Positions 1 to 10,938 of a stretch of DNA of 64,000 nucleotides are shown one piece after another. The stretch lies in contig JAGTTD010000001.1 in NCBI GenBank assembly GCA_018398585.1, positions 7,442,501 through 7,506,500 on the forward strand. Direction: 5' to 3'. The notes under the pieces are model-generated. The model saw only the letters and a list, made by a program, of their open reading frames with translations, was not told where the DNA came from and ran no database searches. Position numbers and translations under genes: made by a program. Source of the DNA: Simmondsia chinensis (taxonomy: Eukaryota > Streptophyta > Magnoliopsida > Caryophyllales > Simmondsiaceae). How positions within the stretch are numbered: position 1 is the stretch's first letter; every line of letters starts with the position of its first letter.

Positions 1-397
1 TGTAATGAGGTGAAAATTCATGAATGATTTTTATTCTGCTATAACACCGAACAAAAATTTCCTCTACACCTCCAAGATATCTTCATTTACTTTTGCGTTG
101 AAGATATGCTTCAGGCGAGTTTTGATATTATCAAATGAAATTCAAAAAAGTTAAGTTAGCAGGTAAAAGCACAAATAATTTTTATAATCATGCCTCATAT
201 ACATTCATTGAGTACCAATGAGCATGTTAGAAAGTTATTGAGCTACAACAGGATAACATTAAATGATTGCTTTCCTATAGTCCAAAAACAACTTACCAAA
301 TATATGGGTTAACATTGATATGTTTTGTGTACTCCAATAACACAAAAAAGAAAAAATTACTACATGCTCCCACATTTCTACATACTCAGATAGCTTA

Positions 398-748
398 CTA
401 TTTAGATTCATCATTTTCCGATCCTAACCCAGAAGACTCGAGCACCTTTTCGTCGCTCACAATATCACCATTGCTAGAGAATTCGCTGGTGACACTAGCA
501 TCATCAAGAGGGAGGAAAAAAAGGAAGAAGTGTGACCCATCCGCGATCCCGAGTTCATGAAGGGAAAGTTCTTCGTTTGTCAATAAAGAGTTATGATGAT
601 CGTCCTTATCTTGCAATAGGAGTAATAGTCGCTCTTGAGGGAGATTTTGCTGGGTCGCTATGCTTCTCTTGAAATCAGCTATGGTTGCGTCACTCTCTAT
701 TTCAATGTGGAACAGTGACCCTGTTAGGGTTTCTACCAACATCTTCAT
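398..748 (-). CDS. Ubiquitin-like domain protein, 116 aa, candidate host gene
   Basis: A single open frame of 116 codons. Residues 1-76 have the spacing of a ubiquitin fold: a start of the MxMLVETLTG type, as in ubiquitin's MQIFVKTLTG, a central helix region with a D-F-K-R core, and a segment (ERLLLLLQDKDD) in the place of ubiquitin's QRLIFAGKQLED. The loop near residue 60 (LHELGIADGSHFFLF) parallels ubiquitin's L-SDYNIQKESTLHLV. There is no C-terminal Gly-Gly, so conjugation as a modifier is unlikely; a Ser/Glu/Asp-rich tail of about 35 residues follows. The chosen ATG lies at the start of the fold. The upstream 100 bases (minus sense) are A/T-rich and could be 5' UTR. It is the only gene-like frame in the window without transposon similarity. 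It could be one exon of a longer gene. Function beyond the fold is not recognisable. Confidence 0.65.
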   Translation of the reverse strand: MKMLVETLTGSLFHIEIESDATIADFKRSIATQQNLPQERLLLLLQDKDDHHNSLLTNEELSLHELGIADGSHFFLFFLPLDDASVTSEFSSNGDIVSDEKVLESSGLGSENDESK

Positions 749-1328
749 TCGTTTATTTTAAGAAAATAAAAAAAAGGAAAATTTAGAAAATGTGAAAAAA
801 AAAAAATTTCCCTTGACCGTTAAAAAGAGTTTGAAATTGCCTTGACTTCTCTAATTGTTGTTACGGAAATGTGAAATACTAGAAAATAGTTTGTATATTT
901 GAAAATTTCTGAAAAATAAATAAGTATACTTTCTTGAAAGGTGAAAAATTTTGAGAATTTCAAATATATAGCAAATAAGCTTTAACCATAAGGAAAACTC
1001 CGAAAATAAGGGAAAGGCACACAAGATAAATATACTAACGCTATTGAGAGATTAGGTTTGACTTCGAGATACTTTTGGGGTAATTGTATGAATAACATGA
1101 TCTTCCTTTTTATAAATGTGAAAAATTTAATACTATTGTTACTTTTTCGAAAATAATAATAATGAATCTTTTAAAGGTGCGTACCTGAAGATTATAAGGA
1201 TTTGAGAAAATAATCTTAAAACTCGATATAATTTTACAAAAGAAGAAGCCTTTGATTATGCCTTTTCTCGGCTTTTTTTTTATTTTTTTAATTTTCAGTG
1301 TTGGTTTTTGGTTTTTTTTTTTAATTAG
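749..1328. other. AT-rich spacer, no gene seen
   Basis: Low-complexity A/T-rich sequence with several poly-A and poly-T runs. It may contain the promoter of the minus-strand ubiquitin-like gene, but I see no clear core motif. The minus-strand open frame at 1110-1352 is lysine/isoleucine-rich, as expected from chance translation of poly-T. Confidence 0.6.
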
Positions 1329-1345
1329 TAATTTTTTAATGTTAG
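1329..1345. repeat. Left target duplication of the 5S-headed SINE
   Basis: Seventeen bases repeated with one mismatch at 1593-1609, immediately outside the two ends of the SINE. Confidence 0.8.
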
Positions 1346-1592
1346 GGTTCATTTACCAGGCACTAAGGCACCGGATCCCACTAGAACTCTGAAGTTAAGC
1401 GTGCTTGGGCAAGAGTAGTATCAAGATGGGTGACCTCTTGGGAAGTCCTCGTGTTGCCAACTCTATAACGTTGGGGGTACTCGAAAACAGCCTCTCGACA
1501 AGGTTAAACCCTGAAAGGGTAAGGCTACGTACATTTACCCCTCGCAGACCATGCGGGAGCCCTTGAAGCACTAGGTCTGTTGTTGTTGTAAA
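1346..1592 (+). mobile_element. SINE with a 5S rRNA-derived head and Au-like tail
   Basis: Bases 1346-1457 align with plant 5S rRNA over almost its full length, starting at the first 5S base. The internal pol III promoter region is recognisable (AGTTAAGCGTGCTTGGGC, then GATGGGTGACC). From about 1471 the sequence changes to the 3' part of Au-type plant SINEs: an AACAGCCTCT motif, an AAGGCTACGTACA motif, a GCAGACC motif and a terminal run of TTG triplets. The whole unit is flanked by a 17-bp target duplication with one mismatch (TAATTTTTTAATGTTAG at 1329-1345; copy at 1593-1609). This shows insertion as one unit by target-primed reverse transcription. It is not a functional 5S gene. Confidence 0.85.
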
Positions 1593-1609
1593 TAATTTTT
1601 CAATGTTAG
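1593..1609. repeat. Right target duplication of the 5S-headed SINE
   Basis: Matches 1329-1345 at 16 of 17 positions, directly after the TTG-rich tail. Confidence 0.8.
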
Positions 1610-2332
1610 TAAGCATAGAAGGAATGAGTTGAATGTTAAAAGGGTGATTATAGGATCATACAAGCTACATGTCTACGGGTCTCTGAGCATATCCGGGCAT
1701 GCATGCTGAATGTAAATCATACGGCCAATTAATAATATATGGCAAATGCTTAACCAAAAATTGTATACTCAGTATATGTCATAAAATTGTTAAGAGTGGT
1801 TTACATCTTAGATTTCTGTATTTTATTAATTGTGTCAAATTACTCTTGCTATACTAAATGTATTAGTTTTCTTTATATACGGTCTTTCAAATTTTTTTTT
1901 TATAATTAGAATCTTTCTATTTATTATAGAAAAGTCATCAATCCTCATAAATGTTTGACTATTTTTATTCTACGAATCATAAAGTCACATTTTTTTGGTT
2001 TCAAAATTTTAAAAAAGAGAGAAAAAAAGATATAATACTTATGACTATAGTAAATGCAAAATAAAATAAATTAATTAAATAAAATCAACCAAGCCACAAA
2101 ATCAAATCAAATAATTCAAATTAACTTATGAAAATGTTATAAATACACATAGAGATTTCCTGAATTATTGATCAAAATCAAAGAGATTCTCTAAATTAGT
2201 ATTTTTATCAAAAACAGCCACTGAACTATTGTTCAAAATCAATGTAAATCTCAACTTCTAATTTAATCACAGGATCCCCTGAACTTTGGTAAAACCAAAA
2301 AGGCACCCGAACTATTGGTGAATCAATGTCGG
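1610..2332. other. AT-rich spacer ending in degenerate tandem units
   Basis: No gene seen. From about 2155 a unit of roughly 70-80 bases recurs, with the phrases 'CCTGAACTATTG', 'AAAATCAATGTAA' and 'CAACTTCTAATTTAATC'. The same phrases resume after the MITE at 2543, so the MITE interrupts an older degenerate repeat. Confidence 0.5.
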
Positions 2333-2542
2333 CTACAACAGAAAAGGGCAATTTTCGGCGCATAATTATCGGCGTTTATACAAACATCGAGAAATCTCGG
2401 CATTTAAACGCGTCGAGACAAAGCGTCGAAAATTCTCGGCGTTTTTAAACGACGCAAAAAATATCGGCGCTTATAAGCCCCGAGAATATCGGCGTTTATA
2501 ATTCCAAAAAAAAGCGCCGAGATTTACCCCTTTTTGTTGTAG
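2333..2542. mobile_element. CACTA-like MITE with CGGCG subterminal motifs
   Basis: The ends are inverted repeats: left CTACAACAGAAAAGGG and, on the complement of the right end, CTACAACAAAAAGGGG. This resembles CACTA-superfamily termini. The 210-bp interior has no coding capacity. It carries several copies of a CGGCGTTT-type motif in both orientations, like the subterminal transposase-binding repeats of CACTA elements. The 3-bp target duplication is not clear. The family assignment is inferred from the termini only. Confidence 0.6.
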
Positions 2543-3368
2543 ACGTCATCCCCAACTTCTAATTCAATCGAAGATACCCCCGAACTATTAGTGAAAGTCA
2601 GTGCAATCTCCTTAACTTTAAAACTTAATGAAGACACCCCTCAAAATAACAAAAATTAATTTGATCCACTAACTTCAAATTTTATCAAACTCATTCAAAG
2701 TTATTAAAATTAGAAAATAAAAAAAAATTGGCTTAGATACTTGATGTTTGTTAGTATATTTTATAGATGCCCTAGGTTTTTTAAATTTTTTGTGCTAACC
2801 TAAATTTTTTTAAAGTATTTTTCAAATATTCTCATCATAACTCTATTAATATTTTGCTAAATTATGCTAATGTGACACATAAACTAAAAATACCTCAAAA
2901 ATAATTTAAATATCATTTATATTTTAATAACCTTTAATATTTATGAATATTTTGAAAGTAAATTTATAAATTGAAAAACTTAAGAACTACCAATAAAACT
3001 TTTGAAAATAAAAAATTGAAAAATTACATTTTCATTTTTAAAATTATTTTAAATATTTTTTCGATATTTAAGATTATTTTAGGTATAAATGACCTTTTTT
3101 TCTTAATTATAATATTTTTCAATTGCCAAATTTCCTTAATTTAATAGAATCATGCCAGAATTATGAGAATGGTAAATAGAAAAAGAATTTACTAACGTTC
3201 ATGTTCTCATAAAAATATTTTTAAACCTTAAAGCACCTAAAAAATATATTATCAAATCTCAGGACACCAATGTCTTTGGTCAAATAAAAGTTTCGGGAGT
3301 CACACTGATTTTGATTTAACCATACTTAATATAAGCATTTAATTTGATTTGTACAATAATTTGATTTG
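2543..3368. other. Degenerate repeat units, then AT-rich spacer
   Basis: Continues the 'CCCCGAACTATTAGTG' type units seen before the MITE, then becomes A/T-rich to the hAT MITE. No coding signal. Confidence 0.5.
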
Positions 3369-3376
3369 CTTAAAAT

Positions 3377-3548
3377 CAGGGCCGGTCCCGACAGTTTCTG
3401 GGCTCCAAAAGAAAATTTCAAATGGGTCCTTCAAAGATGATAAATTATAAAAATTCTAGTCATAAAATTTATTAATAGTAACAATTGTTGCTGTAAAAAT
3501 CAAAGTCCTAGCCTTTGCTTGGATTGCTTGGGGTTATGTCCGACCCTG
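3377..3548. mobile_element. hAT-type MITE, 172 bp
   Basis: The element starts CAGGGCCGG and the complement of its right end starts CAGGGTCGG, the terminal signature of hAT transposons. It is flanked by 8-bp target duplications with one mismatch (CTTAAAAT at 3369-3376; CTTAGAAT at 3549-3556), the length expected for hAT. It has no open frame, so it is non-autonomous. Confidence 0.75.
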
Positions 3549-3556
3549 CTTAGAAT

Positions 3557-4182
3557 TGTTTAATGGGTATTTTAACTAAACCTTTAAAAAGTGAGTTATA
3601 TTTAATATCATAATTTAAAATGTTGTTGTATCCTTTAGAAAAATAAATAATAAAGAGCGTACTACTTTTTATTTAAGTGTTACATCTAATATGTACGAAC
3701 AATTTAGGTGTAATAACATAGTTTAATGAGTTGCTTTTTTCAATATTAATTATACAAGGGGTGAGTTGTGTGTAACTGGAAAGTTTAAGGCGATAGACTT
3801 TGTCTAATTACAAAGTTAAAAGGGTATTTTATGAAACTAAAAATGTATGAAAGAGTTATATTTAAATGCAAAGTTAGTATGTTGTGCTTTCTTATAGTTA
3901 AAGTTCAAGGAATCGCTTATGTTTAATAATAATATTCTGAGGGACTCACATTAATTTGCGCAAGAATATACTGTTACCAAAGAGCTATTTCACTCAATCC
4001 CTACAAAAGAGAATGGTTTTTCAGCAACAACAAAAAGTGATGGCTATAACTCGTAGCACATTAGAAGCAATTTTAATACGGTCTTGAAGTGGCAAAATTA
4101 GTGAAGGAATAAATAATGTTTTACAATGGAACTTTTATACGACGAAGTTTGTTTCAAATCTGTTGCAATTGAACATAGTTGT
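3557..4182. other. AT-rich spacer, no gene seen
   Basis: A/T-rich sequence with repeated phrases such as 'AAAGTTTAAGG', 'GAGTTATATTTAA' and 'AAAGTTAAAAGGGTATTTTATG' variants, suggesting degenerate short repeats. No coding or RNA signal. Confidence 0.4.
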
Positions 4183-4366
4183 TGTGAAATACTAGAATCG
4201 TATTGAATGAATGATGAAAGGACTTACAAGAGAGCCTTTATATAGGCAAAACAAGAGAGGCCAAAAGACATAAATTACACTTGCAGAGAAGGGTGTAAGA
4301 GTAATACAGTGCAAGATATGGCAATGTCTTAGCCCTAAATCTAGAACCCTCTAGGATCCTCTAACA
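4183..4366 (-). repeat. 3' LTR of minus-strand Copia-1
   Basis: A 184-bp copy sharing phrases such as 'TATTGAATGAATGATGAAAG', 'GCCTTTATATAGGCAAAA' and 'CTAGGATCCTCTAA' with 14044-14226. Confidence 0.8.
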
Positions 4367-4490
4367 AGCCCACTCAAGCTGAGCGGGGTGGAGAGACGTG
4401 AAGGTTGGACTGGTGTTAGAGGAATATGTCAGCGGGAAGACCCTTGGTGAAGATATCTGCTACTTGCTTGGTTGTGGGAGTATAGCGAAC

Positions 4491-6016
4491 CTAGAGATCT
4501 CCTTTCAAAACTTTGTCTTGGACATAGTGGAAGTTCACATCAACACACGTACTTGTGCTATTGGAGACCGGGTTGGCAACAAGGCAAGAGATAGAGAAAT
4601 TGTCACAATAGATGATGGTGGGACCGTGGTGACGAAGGAGAAGATCCCTCGTGATGTATCGAATCAAGTCACTTTCGGCAACAGCTTGATATTCATATTC
4701 TGTTGAGGATTTGGACACAGTAGCTTGTTTCTTGGCTTACCAAGAGATAAGATTCGGGCCGAAGTAGATGGCGTAACCAGTGGTAGAAGGGCGGGAGTTA
4801 GGGCATCCACCTCAATAGGCATTGGAGAAGGCGGTGATGGTCTCTCTGGTTCCAGGGAGGATCGCAAGATCGTGGTTTGGGGTGCTTTTGCTATAGCGCA
4901 GGACGCCCTTGAGAACTTGCCAGTGGTTGGTACAAGGAGCATGCATGAACTGAGATACTAGCTTAACCGCGTAATAGATGTTCAGTCGGGTCATGGTCAG
5001 TTATTGAAGAGCACCTACAACACTTCTACACTCAGTATGATCTGCTTGGGGCTCACCTTCACCTAACGTTAGTAATGTTCGAGCAGGTAAGGGTTTTTTC
5101 ACTGGCTTGGCATCATGGATGTAGTGTTTCATGAGGAGGTCCACATCATAGTTATGTTGGGAGAGAAAGGGACCATGTTGGTCATGTTTGGCTTCTATGC
5201 CTAGAAAGAAGCTAAGAGGACCAAGGTCCTTCATGGCAAATTTGTTTGAGAGAGATTGGATGAGATGTGTTAGGTGGGTGGAGCTTGTACTTGTAAGTAT
5301 AATGTCATCAACATAGAGTAGTAAATAGGTAAGGTTCCCATGGGTCTTTTGTATCAGTAGGAAGGGAATAGCACAACAATGAACAAAGCCTAAACTATGG
5401 GGAAAAGAACTAAACTATTGGAATTAGGCTCGAGAGGCTTGCTTAAGGCCATATAATGCTTTGCGAAGCCGGCATAAATGATCCAGGTATTTGGGATGTG
5501 TGAAGCCTTTTTGTTTTCTCGAGTAACCTACTTCCTGTAAATGCCCATGAAAGAAATTTTTAACATTTGATTGGCATATACCTCCCAGTTGCATGTAATA
5601 GCGAGGAAAAGTATGAAACGGATGGTGTGGATTTAACAAATGGATTGAAAGTTTCTTTATAGTCAAGGCCTCACATTGGTGAAAACCTTGCTCTACAAGA
5701 TGGGCTTTTAAGCATTCAATAGAACCATCCGCTTTACACTTAACCTTATATTTTAACGTATGCCCTATAAGGTTTTTACTTGGGTCATACGGGACCAAGT
5801 CCCAAGTGTGATTTTGGATGAGAGAATTAAATTCATTTGCCATAGCCTCTTACCATTTGGGGTTTTTCGTTGCTTGAGAGTAGCAAGTGAATTCCTATAT
5901 GACTGTGATCGTGGATAGAGAAAGAGGATACTTAGGCTTGCAAATTTCGGCTTTGAGGCAGTTTTGCAATGGATCCGTGTTGGGCCGCAGGTAAGAACAT
6001 GATAGGTCGAGCTCAT
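4491..6016 (-). pseudogene. Copia-1 reverse transcriptase and RNase H remnant
   Basis: Broken minus-strand frames cover the RT start (W-D-L-V-P, 'GHTLKYKVKCKADGSIE'-like region at 5424-5843), the catalytic YVDD at about 5296-5320, the 'MKDLGPLSFFLGIE' block at 5001-5234, the 'RYSKSTPNHDL' block near 4812-4994 and the RNase H 'STEYEYQAVAES' motif at 4491-4718. These are diagnostic of Ty1/Copia pol. Several stops and frame changes separate them. The upstream part (integrase) continues beyond the nested element at 10409. Confidence 0.85.
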
Positions 6017-6046
6017 TGGGTTTGGTGCAGGACGTGGGGGCGTGGC

Positions 6047-6477
6047 TGTTATGATTCAAGATGAATCTTGGATCATAACCTAGGAGAGAGAGTATAAGAT
6101 GAGAAAGAATTGAAATTACGATTAGAAATATAGAGAATATAGATGAGAAGTAGAGAGAAGAAAGAGATTCAATATCATATCATTCAATGAAGATTACAAA
6201 TAGGGAATCCAATACCTATACTAATACAAGCTTAGCAAAAATATGTAACTCAATGCACTTCACCTAGACATAGCAACAACCGCCATGCTCCCATACAATT
6301 CGCCAAGACATTTCCTAACCAGCACAACTAACTTTCCCTCTAAATCACCTGACCGCTACTTCCTAATCAAAATATCTAATACATAAAAAGGAACATACCC
6401 AGTGCCTCAAGGGCATGTTCCTTGCTTATTACTAATGACTTAACACCCCCTTACTCCAATATTTTCCGATCATGACA
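6047..6477 (-). repeat. 3' LTR of the nested LARD-like element
   Basis: Shares 'TGTTATGATTCAAGA', 'ATCATATCATTCAATGAAG' and 'CTTGCTTATTACTAATGACT' with the copy at 9933-10408. Confidence 0.85.
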
Positions 6478-6489
6478 ATACTCCCCACT

Positions 6490-6514
6490 CCCCCCCCCCC
6501 CCCCCCCCCCCCCC
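6490..6514. repeat. Poly-C run, 25 bases
   Basis: Twenty-five uninterrupted C bases just inside the low-coordinate LTR of the LARD-like element, next to or within its purine-rich (on minus) PPT. Confidence 0.95.
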
Positions 6515-6724
6515 TCCTGAAATTTCTTGCTTCAAGAATCTTAGTAGGAAGTTGTAGCTTCAAAACTCTTACTGGTGCTAAATTCGCAGCTTGAAGTTGC
6601 TTATTAACTTGTATTTACACTACAAAAACTTAGATCTTGAATCCAGTAGCATGTTGTCTCTTTATCCAAATGAACTTCATTCCAGTAGCTGCTCAAAGAT
6701 CCATTTCCATTTGAACGCATTAGC

Positions 6725-9660
6725 TCATACTTTAGCCTTGCATTCGCTTCTGCCATAAGTCTGTGAAAAACTTGCAAATCTCCTCCATTTGAGAGGTTTC
6801 ACTGTGAAATTCCCATTGCTTTTGATCAAGACACAAATGTTCCTGGAGCCTTGATGATTCTCACAAGCTTGCATACCATTCTCCATCTTCCTCTTCAATC
6901 TTTTCCAACTTGCTGCAGCAATGTCAGAACAACAAATTACAGCATCTTGTTTCAAGCTTTGAGTTCATTTCTCAGCCGCAACTTCCCTTCTTTCCTTACC
7001 ATACTCTTTTCGAGCCACTAATGCCATCTTCTGCATCAACCTTTGGCTTAGTTTACTACCCTTAGATGCAAATAATACACTGCCATCACCTTCAAATCGC
7101 TTCCCTGTGCACAAAATCCGCATACACCCTTGAGCAATTGGACCTTTGGCTTGAAATTTGCGATCTTGACCCAAACAAGATAAGTCCTCAAGTGCCATAG
7201 CTGAACTCCATAATGATTCATTCACGTTTTGAACTTCCAAGGAAGTCCAACTCTCTTCATTTGGCTTATAACTCTTGAGCTTCACACTCCTCTGAAAGCC
7301 TACAGCCCTTACCTGAACCTCCTTTTGATTCTTGCATTCAAATGGAGCTCTGCAGAAAAAAAGATTTAGGAGACTCTGTATTCCGAAGTTCTTTGAGCAT
7401 CCTTTCTCTTCTCAAGATTACAAACTCCGCCCCCTTGTCAGCAAGCACAAGTTTGAATTCAAAATACACCTGTTCTTGATGTAACTTGAACATTGCAACA
7501 TCTTTGAACTTATCTAGATCAATAGCTGATTTGCGCATATTCCCTTTGTTGAACGCTCGACTGTAACATCTAGAAATGCCCCTGATCTCACGCTTAGCTT
7601 TTTAATAGAAGCATTTTGCTTCGTACTATTGACTTGATCAATTTCCTCAACCCTTAAGTAACCTTGAATCACACTTAAAAGATAATACCCTTCATAATCA
7701 GTTTCAAAATTAGCTTGTTGCTTCCAAGGAAAACTTGTTGCTTTGCCCTGAACATCTTCTTATACTTGGTATAGGCCAAAAGAATTCAAGAGGCCTTGCA
7801 TTTTCTTGTATTCTTGGAAGATGCCCTTTACAATTAATGTGACTAACATAAGCATCTAGCTCTTATCCTAACTTTCCTGTTAATTCAATACCAAAAAGCC
7901 ATCAAAATCGGCTTGGATTGACCTTTAAGTCCAAACATGAACTTCTGATTGCCATTATATCCCATCCTTTGAGTCTTCTACCCTTTTCTTCTCCCTATGG
8001 AGCTAATCTTGGATGAATTCCTTCTCCATTTTGATTCCAAGAATGGAAGTGTTGCCCAACAAAGACATCTATCATCACTTCTTCCCTTGGACATTCAACA
8101 ACGTGCTCCACTTTGCTTGGATCAGGTGTCCTATTATTAGTGCTTAAAGAGGAATAAACACTTGTTCCACTCAATTGAGCCTGCCATTAGACCTAATCTT
8201 GCCAATATCCCAGCTGAGTTGGATCTACTGCTTGCATTGGATGAATAATAGAATGTTTGTTAGCCGAATTTGCTTGAACTGCTGTCAGAACACCCAGATT
8301 TATCTCTGAATATGTATCTTTGCTGGTAGAATTTTGCTTCTTTCTTGCCAATTTAATAGTGCTTTTGATCCATGAGTATATGCCCTAAGTTTATCAAAGG
8401 ACATCATCGCCACCTTAAGCTGCTTCAAATTCATATTCTTGGCATGTAAAACTTTTCAAGAATCTCCTTATTTGACTCAAGGAGTAGGAAATCTGGAGGT
8501 CATCCCTTGCAAACCAAGATTGGGTTTTCATCGCTTTTAATCTCTTGCTTGCATAGCACTTCTTGCGACTAAGACAAATTGCCAACTTGATTCCGTTGTT
8601 AGGCTGTAATGTAAGCTTTAAATGTAACAATCTGATGCTTAAAACTTCAATTTATATTTGCAATTTCTCATCTATAACAATCATTGGCATTGCATCTGAT
8701 TCAACAGCTTGCAATGCTATAATTCCTCCCCGATTTGTCGTTGAAACTGCAGTATTGAGCCTCGGAATTTCAGCCAACCCCACTCTCATTATGGATCTCA
8801 AAGGCTTGCGTGAAGTTAGCATGCTGATTTGCTGCTGCAGCTTCCAAATTCAAGCTATTCCAGCACTACCAGTCGCATTTTGCTCAGGTTCTTGCTCAAT
8901 TCTCTGCTGCGAGTGTTGTTTAATACCCAAAGTAACATTAAATTCCTCCTTTCCTGGATCAAGATGTCTTAAATTTTCCCGATTTGTCACTCTATTAACC
9001 ACTTGAGTGTTCCTTAATTGAGCTTCCAGATTAGCCTCATGTGCTTGCAAGTTTAGCTACTGTACAAATTTCCATTTCACTACTGGCACTTTCATCTTCT
9101 TCAGATAATCTTTCTTGGGCTGTAAACTTTACACACAAGCTCGAAGAGGTTCTTTCTTCTTCGGCTTACGTTGTTGATCTTGCATCCTTGAACGTTCAAT
9201 CACCTCCTTGAGCTGACTTCCTTTCGATCTTACCTTAAACTCTTGCTAGCTCCGTGCTTCTTGTTGCTCAGATGCAACTTGATTTTCCTAAGTTAATTGC
9301 TTCAATCCTTGTGATATCTTATTCCTTACCTCGATCATAGGCTTAAATTTTATTGCTACCAGATTTGGTGACAATAAACCTTTATACTTATTAGATTGCT
9401 GCCTCGCCTTCACTGTTGCAATCATATCTTTAAGAAACTGCACTGTCTTCTAAAAATTTTGCACAAAAATTTCTTGAATCAAAGCATCAAATGCATCTCT
9501 GAACTCTTGAATCGATTCAGTGCAAGCATTAGCATCTATTTTTTCCTTGATTGATGCAAAACGAATCAGGTAATTCAGTAAATTCGAAGACAAGTATGAC
9601 ACTAACGCAATATTCTGAATATGTATGCCACTACAGCAAAAAAAAAATATGCAACAATTC
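6725..9660 (-). pseudogene. Decayed coding region of unknown type in LARD-like element
   Basis: Several minus-strand open frames (6725-6955, 6965-7285, 7338-7538, 8415-8630, 8850-9050) and stop-containing coding-like stretches up to about 9660 lie between the LTRs. Composition looks protein-like: charged, helical, with Lys/Arg-rich basic segments and a Gln-rich segment at 8850-9050. No retroviral zinc knuckle, protease, RT or integrase signature is visible. They may be remains of a gag-like or extra ORF. I do not recognise the family. Confidence 0.4.
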
Positions 9661-9932
9661 AGCCCAATCTGGTACCAAGAACAGAAACTCTAAAGCTTGA
9701 TTGAATGTAAATTTTGCAAGTTCGTATACTGATTCAACTAGCTTGATCACAAGATCAGCGACTTAAGATATAGGTCCAGCTAACTATTCACAAGAATAGT
9801 AAGCTTTTGAACATGAAATCAAAGCACTAAACTTGATTCAGTGTAGCTTAAGCTTGATCTAATGCTAATCGCAATCTAATTGAATGCAAATTCAACTCGA
9901 TCGGAAGCAAATTCACAAGCTCTAATAACAAT

Positions 9933-10408
9933 TGTTATGATTCAAGACGAATCTTAGATCATAACCTAGGAGAAAGAGTATAAGATGAGAAAAAATTGAG
10001 ATTAAGATGAGAAATATAGAGAATAAAGATGAGAAGTAGAGAGAATTAGAGATGAGAGAAGAAAGAGACGCAATATCATATCATTCAATGAAGATTACAA
10101 ATGAGGAATTCACTACTTATACTAATACAAACTTAGGAAAAATATATAACTAATGTACATCACCTATACATAGCAAAAACTGACACACTCCCATACAATT
10201 CACCAAGACATTTCTTAACCACCACAACTAACTTTCCCTCCAAATCACTTAACCGCTACTTCCTAATCAAAATATTTAATACATGATCAATACAAGTAAA
10301 GCTATTACACGGCTAAAACACTTAAAAGACTAAAATAATTGAATTGAGCTCCTTGCTTATTACTAATGACTTAATACCCCCTTACTCCAGTATTTCCCAA
10401 TCATGACA
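9933..10408 (-). repeat. 5' LTR of the nested LARD-like element
   Basis: Homologous to 6047-6477 but longer by about 45 bases, mainly through indels in the GA-rich part and an extra stretch near 10285-10345. Confidence 0.85.
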
Positions 10409-10411
10409 AGG

Positions 10412-10901
10412 GCTGCTACTGAATGCAGGGGGTTGGGGTTTGGGTTGACTGATGGGTATACTGGTTGGTTCATGGGCTACCGAGTTGGGTCCGGAACTAG
10501 GCCATGAGCGAGCAGGTTTGGGTGTGGGTTGGGAGCGATCACCCTGAGGCTGGCAAGGAGGACGGGTTCCTGGCATTGTGTCGTGGAGGTGGGAGAAGGG
10601 GGAAGCGGGTGCTGGGTCAACTCAGGTGGTTGGGCTAATGGTGGCAGTGTAGCCCCAATTTGGGACATGCAAGTTGAAAAGGGAGGGAGGTGGGATTGTG
10701 TAACTAGTAGTGGGGAGGTCGTTGCGTTAGAATTAGTATAAGTTGAAGTCATTAATTTATTATAGGGAAAACATGACTCATTAAACACAATATGACAACT
10801 CATATGAATGCATTTGGTTTTGGGATTGAAACAACGATACCTTCTATATTGTGCAGCGTAGCCTTAAAAAATGCAAGTTACCGATCTAGGAGCAAGCTTA
10901 T

Positions 10902-10938
<37 letters not shown>

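Larger units (their letters stand above)
6047..10408 (-). mobile_element. Non-autonomous LTR retrotransposon (LARD-like) nested in Copia-1
   Basis: LTRs of 431 bp (6047-6477) and 476 bp (9933-10408) are clearly homologous and each starts TG and ends CA on both strands. On the minus strand the region next to 9933 reads TTATTAGAGC, a diverged initiator-Met PBS. The region next to 6477 is purine-rich on the minus strand, a PPT, so the element points to the minus strand. The 3.45-kb interior shows no RT, RNase H, protease or integrase motif that I can recognise. The flanks GTGGC and AGGGC may be a decayed target duplication. It splits the Copia-1 frame between RT and the integrase C-terminus. Confidence 0.8.

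Noticed and set aside
267..560. Plus-strand open frame opposite the ubiquitin-like gene
   Set aside because: It is the antisense of a clear ubiquitin-like frame and has no similarity of its own.
1346..1457. Functional 5S rRNA gene
   Set aside because: Several base changes in conserved positions, direct continuation into a SINE tail without a T-run terminator, and a target duplication around the whole unit show a retroposed copy.
4398..4961. Plus-strand frames over Copia-1 RNase H
   Set aside because: Antisense shadows of the Copia pol on the minus strand.
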